Positions 6,523 to 10,987 of a DNA stretch of 10,987 nucleotides are shown in pieces. Location of the stretch: the NCBI GenBank assembly GCA_958417695.1, contig CATZDQ010000041.1:1-10987 (forward strand). Direction: 5' to 3'. Both the position numbers and the translations under genes were made by a program. The stretch's first letter is position 1, and every line of letters begins with the position of its first letter. The notes below the pieces were generated by a model, which was not told the DNA's origin, did not search any database, and saw only the letters and a list, made by a program, of their open reading frames with translations. The stretch is from an uncultured Clostridiaceae bacterium. GTDB lineage: Bacteria; Bacillota; Clostridia; TANB77; CAG-508.

Positions 6523-8692
6523 TTATATTTCTTTTTGCAATGGTTTCACAATAGTAGTATCTTTATAGAGTAGCGTTAATTCATGTAGTGGTCTTGTCAT
6601 TGCTACATATAGCAACTTCATATCTATTTTTCTATTAGAATGATACCTTCCTTCTGAAGCATCTGTAATAATAACACCATCGAATTCCAAGCCTTTTGCT
6701 AAATAGCTTGTTATTGTACATACACCTCCTTCGTATTGTGTTTCTGAATCAACAACATTTTTTATTTGACTATTTTGTTTAGTTAGTTGTTTATTTATAA
6801 AGCTGGCTTCTTTCTCATCTTTACAAATAATCGCTATAGAAATATATCCTTTATTTTTATATTCTTTTATCTTTTCTAAAATTTCTTCTATTTGACTTTT
6901 CTCATCTTTATAAGAGATATAGTTGACTGGGTTTCCATGTCTTATTACTGGCTGTGCTGGCATCAAGTTTATATATTTCGTAATATGGCTAGCCTCATTC
7001 ATAATTTCTACTGTAGTTCTATAGCTTTTTAAAAGATACTTAACCTCGCAGTTCTTTTCAAATGTTGTATCTAATACTTGCTTCCAATCTTTAATACTCC
7101 TATACTGATAAATGGATTGTGCTAAATCTCCAAAAATGCTAAATGTTGCCCTATTTAGTATCTTTTTTAAAACGTAAAAACAAAATTCTCCGTAATCTTG
7201 CGCTTCATCTATTACTACTTGCTTATACTCACTATATTCTCTGTTACCTTGCATTTTACAATGCAAATATAATAATGCGCTTAAATCTTCAAATTCCACC
7301 ATTTTTCTTTTAATATTTTCTGCATTTTGATAACATTGTTCTAATTGTATAAAATGGGCTTCTAAAGAAATGTATTTATCTAAATTTTTTAAAAATTGAA
7401 CATATAAATCTCTTGTATGGGGAATTAAAGTACTAAAATACTTTTTCAAACTTATAGAACAGTTACTTTTTAATTCCTTTTCTATACTAGTTTGTATCAG
7501 ATTTTCTCTTTCTATTTTCTCTTCCAACAAACCAGTTGTTTTTGCCTGATATTGTTTTTTTATATTTTCCATAATACTATCCTGATTGTCTTCTATATAT
7601 TTTGCTAATAAAATTTTTGTTTTTTCTACTTTTCTCTGGATACTATCATAAATCATATCATTATCTAAGGATGTATATATTTCATGAATTACCTTGCTTG
7701 GTACCAATTCATATCCTTTTAATGTTAAACCAATTGGCGGAATTAAATTCTCATCTATTTGTTTTATAAATGTATCTAACGCCTCTTTAAATTTCATAGA
7801 AACTTTTAATTTTTCATAAGTCAAATAATCTTCCTTTGTAATAGAAGCTATTAATTTTTCTTCTTCATTAATAAGTTGTAAATCTTCTTGTATAAACTCT
7901 GCACACAGTTCTTCATATGTACATTGTTTTACATGATTAACGTCTAAATCTGGTAATACTCCTGAGATATAGTTTACAAAAAACTGATTAGGGCCAATGA
8001 CTAAATATTGCTCTGGCTTAATGCTGTCTCGATGATTATAAACTAAATAAGCAATTCTATGTAAGGCTACAGTTGTTTTTCCACTACCTGCAACACCTTG
8101 TACTATCATATTCTTAAATAGACTTTCTCTTATAATAGCATTTTGCTCACTTTGAATAGTTGAAACTATATTTTTTAATCTATTATCTACGCCTGTTTCT
8201 AAATATGGCTTCAATAATTCATCATTAGAAACTGTATCCACATCTTGATAATGCTTTAATTTTCCGTTCTTCTATTTCATACTGTCTTTTGACTAGTAAT
8301 TCTCCTGTACAAATTCCCTCTGGTGCTTGATAAGAAGTTCTTCCAATATTGCTATCATAATATATAGAAGAAATAGGTGCTCTCCAATCTATTGTAATAT
8401 GGTTATTTTCTTCATCCATAACCCCTACTTTTCCAATATATAATTGTTCTATTTTTTCTTCTCCATCTCTTGCAAAGTCTATTCTAGCAAAATATGGTTT
8501 CTGTATATTCTTTTTCATTAAATCTAATTTTTCTGCATAGCTATTTAATAAATTCTCTAGCATTTTGGGATTATTTTTATATAATTTTGGTATAGCTTCT
8601 AGTCTTAGATGATAATATTGTATAACCTCTTTATATTTTCTAATAATCTCTATTAATTTTTGGTTTTCTTCCTGTAATTCTTGCTTTTCCAT
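6523..8692 (-). pseudogene. helD: HelD-type superfamily 1 helicase, broken by a +1 frameshift
   Basis: HelD proteins are UvrD-like ATPases that push stalled RNA polymerase off DNA and recycle it. The N-terminal piece (8692-8225) has a coiled-coil start (MEKQELQEENQKLIEIIRKY) and the HelD hallmark DWRAPISSIYYD. The second piece (from about 8241) holds Walker A GVAGSGKTT, VVIDEAQDYGEF (Walker B), FGDLAQSIYQY, LKSYRTT, SYLAKGLEFDGVII and LLYVAMTR, a full set of SF1 motifs. The frames differ by one base. Removing one A near 8265-8268 restores EIEDGKLKHYQDVDTVS, the expected family sequence, so the intact product would be about 722 residues. The ATG at 8692 has AGGAG 9 nt upstream. It stands alone with its own promoter; no clear terminator follows in the 120-bp gap to gdpP. 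As written it is inactive, because the first fragment lacks the ATPase domain and the second lacks the N-terminal RNA polymerase-binding part. Confidence 0.9.
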
Positions 8693-8732
8693 ACTTCCTT
8701 TCTCCTATACCCTCTCATTTTCCAGTTTTATT

Positions 8733-8761
8733 ATAATAACATTTTCTAATGATAATAACAA
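8733..8761 (-). promoter_or_regulatory. Promoter for the helD-like gene
   Basis: On the minus strand the -35 TTGTTA (8761-8756) is followed by a 17-bp spacer and the extended -10 TGtTATTAT (TATTAT at 8738-8733). Transcription would start about 33 nt before the ATG at 8692. A second TATAAT (8782-8777) lies further upstream but lacks a good -35. Confidence 0.6.
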
Positions 8762-8987
8762 TCCTTTTAAAAGATTATTATAACTTCTATACATAAAAAC
8801 ATTACCATTCACTCTCTAATCTAATCCTTTATGATTGTATATAAGAATGTAATTGTTTAAAAAATATATCATTTAACAATTTGTTATATAAGTAACTTAA
8901 GCTGTCTTATACGGACTTTTCATGCGTCCTACTTCTCTTCTTTTTAAGGTTTTAGTATACAGACATAAACAGTGTCTTCTTGAAATT
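8762..8987. other. AT-rich intergenic stretch upstream of the helD-like gene
   Basis: The whole gap between helD and the pilin-like gene (8693-9084) holds the helD promoter and the pilin-gene terminator. The remainder contains an imperfect hairpin (AATTGTT 8851-8857 with AACAATT 8875-8881) and a short GC-richer hairpin (GGAC/GTCC around 8919-8935). On the minus strand there is also an 8-codon frame, MKSPYKTA, within 8900-8930. No gene, tRNA or known riboswitch was recognised. Confidence 0.4.
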
Positions 8988-9019
8988 AAAAAAGTCAATA
9001 CATTAAAAAATGTATTGAC
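8988..9019 (-). terminator. Terminator after the pilin-like gene
   Basis: GTCAATACATT (8994-9004) and AATGTATTGAC (9009-9019) form a perfect 11-bp stem with a 4-nt loop. In the minus-strand transcript it is followed by U6 (8993-8988). It lies about 65 nt beyond the stop codon of the pilin-like gene. Confidence 0.85.
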
Positions 9020-9081
9020 CGTAAAAGAATCTTTTATTAAGCTCATGTTATAAAAATGTACTTATATTTACTCATTTTTAA

Positions 9082-9102
9082 GTACTAAGACACAGTTAGT
9101 AC
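9082..9102. repeat. 7-bp inverted repeat spanning the stop codon of the pilin-like gene
   Basis: GTACTAA (9082-9088) and TTAGTAC (9096-9102) are perfect inverted copies with a 7-nt loop. They cover the last codons and the TAG stop of the FGE-like protein. The structure is too weak, and lacks a U tract, to be the terminator, which lies 65 nt further on. Its position fits the hairpin/cruciform that follows the variable region in some diversity-generating retroelements. Confidence 0.5.
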
Positions 9103-10819
9103 CGCACGAAATCCATAAGAAAATCCACTATCTCCATAATGACAACTAAAATAGAAGAGACCAGCTTCAGAGCCACCCCACAAATAACCTCCGCGAATGG
9201 AAAGTGGAAGGTATAGCCCCGGATAAGATGAAGCGTCACCATACCATGCAGTATTCCCAGTTCCAGCTGTAGAGGTCTCACGTATAGCATCACCATAAAT
9301 TAAAGCGTTTTTCTTATAGTTATTGGCCCTTGCTGTACTTATATTTTCGGCATTATTAGCTATACTTGCATTATCTGTATTACTATCCAATGGATAAGCT
9401 GTGGTATACTTGCTACTGACTGTCTTTAATGTGTTTCCCTCGTAAGCGATACTTGCTCCATAATTTTTTAGACTATCATTCCCATTAGCCACATAACCGG
9501 CTAGTTCTTTCCCAACTTCCTCCACTTAAATCGTAAATTCCATAAATCGTTCCTGTACTACTTGCCTTACAACCATTTAATTGGTCCCATGTGTAGACTC
9601 CATTATTCGCTGTATTTCCTGTGGTTCCATTGATATTTTCCATCGTTTTTACTGTTTCTCCTGCACTTGTAAAACCTGTTGTACAACCGGTTACTGCATA
9701 TACACTATCTACTCCTGACTTTCCTGCTACACTTGTTCTTACAGTTTCTCCACTATTTAAATTTACATTATTAATGCATATTTCTTGTTTATCCAATCCA
9801 TATTGACTTTGTGAAAGATAAGCTACTGCTCCCCATTCACTATTCTTCATCAAGTGCGAGTCTGTGCTTCCTGTTAATCCATATATATTACCACTTTCAG
9901 TCATGACTTTGGCTATGTTAAAAGCATCATTATGATTCATATAATTCATGCTGTAGGTGACTGGTTGGAATGTTGGATATTTAATAGCTGTTTTAGTACC
10001 GCCATAAATTCCATCTAACCAGTTACGCGCACTTTGACTAGAATCCTTTTCTGTTCCTGCTTCTACTGACTTTACCCACACATTTGCTTGACTATAATTT
10101 ACACTACTTGCTTTGACTGGTGCACTATTATTTCCGCTAGGATAGCCTGCTTCAAATTTAGCTACCCAAATTCCAGTTAATTCTTTATCCCATCCTCCAT
10201 TCCTGTAACCAATTGCTGTTTCATCGGTAAATGCTGGATGGACAGTATATCCTATTTTTGTATCTACTAATTCATCCACATTGGTACATCTCTTTGCTGT
10301 TTGTATTTTACCGTTTTCATCATAATAATTGTCTGTCGTTCCTATTAAGAACTTGATATCAAATTTCTTATCGTTTTCATTTACTCTATAGGCATATCTA
10401 GGTATCCATACCCACATACTTCCATCTTCAGTTTGGCTATTGGCCCACTTTTTAGCATTATAATCGTACCAATTGGTATCTCCACTATTTGTTTTGTCTA
10501 CTTTTCCCTTTTCACTAGTAGTTGGGTCTACAAATTTAATTGGAGTCATTCCTGCTGTTAAGACTGGTTTATTTACTCCTTTTTCTATAATATACGTTTG
10601 ACCCAATGCTTCATCTATCTGTTGTTCTAGACTTAATAGACCACCTTGCTCATCTCTTTTTCCTTGTTCTGTATCATTTTTCGCTCTTTGTGCCTGTGTA
10701 ATAATTCCATTTTCTCCAACTAGTGCATTAATGGCTACACCTGCCAATATAATTAGCACAATAATCGTAATCACTAAAGCAATTAAAGTCACACCTTTTT
10801 CTTTCCATTTTTTCTGCAT
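9085..10819 (-). pseudogene. Pilin-like exported protein with FGE-sulfatase/C-type-lectin-like domain, broken by a +1 frameshift
   Basis: The protein begins with a type IV prepilin-like signal: a basic leader ending KEKG, a cleavage point G|V, then the helix VTLIALVITIIVLIILAGVA. The Glu usual at mature position 5 is replaced by Ala. A coiled helical part (about 35-75) follows. A large domain then shows MWVWIPRYAYRV, VHPAF, GIWVAKFEAGYP and YDLSGGSWE, a pattern typical of FGE-sulfatase/C-type-lectin-fold proteins of gut Firmicutes. The first frame ends at 9485 soon after SGGSWE; the rest continues one base off (AGYVANG to SIRGG, AGLFYF, YGFRAVLTVS) to a TAG at 9085. Deleting one base near 9518-9522 rejoins SGGSWERTAGYVANG and gives about 577 residues. 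The ATG at 10819 has AAAGGGAG upstream and a strong promoter. The role is probably surface display or ligand binding, and the C-terminus resembles a diversity-generating-retroelement target. No pilus assembly genes are nearby. Confidence 0.85.
9106..9201 (-). other. Candidate DGR-type variable region in the FGE-like C-terminus
   Basis: The last codons encode SIRGG, then AGLFYFSCHYGDSGFSYG, then FRAVL. At the positions that vary in DGR target proteins, the codons are TAT, AGT, TGT, CAT, TAT, GAT, AGT, TTT, TCT and TAT (9151 down to 9115), all of NNT form, with invariant GGA Gly codons between. This is what adenine-directed mutagenesis of AAT codons in a template would give. A GC-richer tail (GGATTTCGTGCGGTAC) follows, as in the homing-initiation end of a variable region. 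No template repeat or reverse transcriptase is in the window, and AT-rich codon bias alone favours NNT, so this is an inference. Confidence 0.4.
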
Positions 10820-10882
10820 GTTTTCTCTCCCTTTCTTTTCTTATGTTTTCCAATTTCTTTATTTTCATACTTTCCTTTTATA

Positions 10883-10911
10883 ATTTTATATTACCTTTTG
10901 GTTAAAGTCAA
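10883..10911 (-). promoter_or_regulatory. Sigma-A-type promoter for the pilin-like gene
   Basis: On the minus strand the -35 TTGACT (10911-10906) is followed by a 17-bp spacer and the -10 TAAAAT (10888-10883). Initiation near 10876 gives a leader of about 57 nt that carries the AAAGGGAG site before the ATG at 10819. It matches the gdpP promoter in -10 sequence and spacing. Confidence 0.8.
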
Positions 10912-10987
10912 TATTTACATATTTTATTTCTGTTAATTATAATATTTCTTTTTTATACTTTTAATTTTACAAGCAACTCATTTGTTT

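Noticed and set aside
8225..8275. Programmed ribosomal frameshifting in helD
   Set aside because: A +1 shift is needed, but there is no slow or stop codon at the junction and no upstream stimulatory Shine-Dalgarno or convincing structure; a simple extra base explains it.
8693..9084. DGR template repeat next to the candidate variable region
   Set aside because: The gap contains no second copy of the GGATTTCGTGCG tail or an Asn-codon-rich version of the variable segment.
9096..9296. Minus-strand 66-codon frame within the FGE-like C-terminus
   Set aside because: It is an out-of-frame shadow of the sequence encoding the conserved IRGG, AGLFYF and GFRAVL motifs.
10728..10868. 46-codon frame (starting MKIKKLENIRKEREKHAEKM) overlapping the pilin-gene start in another frame
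   Set aside because: It would begin only about 8 nt after the predicted transcription start with a poorly spaced ribosome site. Its content mirrors the shifted pilin leader, so it is probably chance.
1..10987. CRISPR array, tRNA, rRNA or insertion sequence
   Set aside because: No regularly spaced repeats, cloverleaf-like sequences, transposase motifs or terminal inverted repeats were seen on either strand.

Overview
The window looks like chromosomal DNA from a low-GC Firmicute, most likely a gut-type member of Clostridia. Non-coding strands are purine/pyrimidine skewed, codons favour A/T in the third position, Shine-Dalgarno sites are strong (AAGGAGG, AAAGGAG) and promoters are sigma-A-like. 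The gdpP, rplI and dnaB genes occur as a core Firmicutes set, and one protein starts with the type IV pilin-like leader (KG|VTLIALVITIIV) common in gut Clostridia. Every supported gene lies on the minus strand, so transcription runs from high to low coordinates. All intact genes end in TAA or TAG, and Trp is encoded by TGG.

Layout in transcription order: (1) 10819-9085, a large exported pilin-like protein with a C-terminal FGE-sulfatase/C-type-lectin-like domain, broken by a +1 frameshift; it has its own promoter and terminator. (2) 8692-6523, a HelD-type superfamily 1 helicase, also broken by a +1 frameshift, with its own promoter. (3) 6342-4309, gdpP, a membrane c-di-AMP phosphodiesterase; its promoter (TTGACA-17-TAAAAT) lies inside the longest open frame and fixes the true start. 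(4) 4148-2074, a three-gene accessory cassette: a sortase-anchored surface protein, a single-pass membrane protein and a small multi-pass membrane protein, bounded by terminators on both sides. (5) 1938-118, rplI and dnaB with their own promoter; dnaB carries an in-frame TAA. (6) The left edge holds the first 22 codons of a probable tilS.

The core theme is housekeeping: ribosomal protein bL9, the replicative helicase, c-di-AMP turnover and RNA polymerase recycling. Cell-surface genes are inserted into or placed beside it. The two points most worth checking are these. First, the FGE-like C-terminus ends in a dense run of NNT codons, followed by GGATTTCGTGCG and a 7-bp inverted repeat across the stop codon; this layout resembles the variable region of a diversity-generating retroelement target, but no reverse transcriptase or template repeat is in the window. 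Second, three separate genes, one of them essential, each carry a single-base lesion; this suggests uncorrected sequencing errors or real gene decay.
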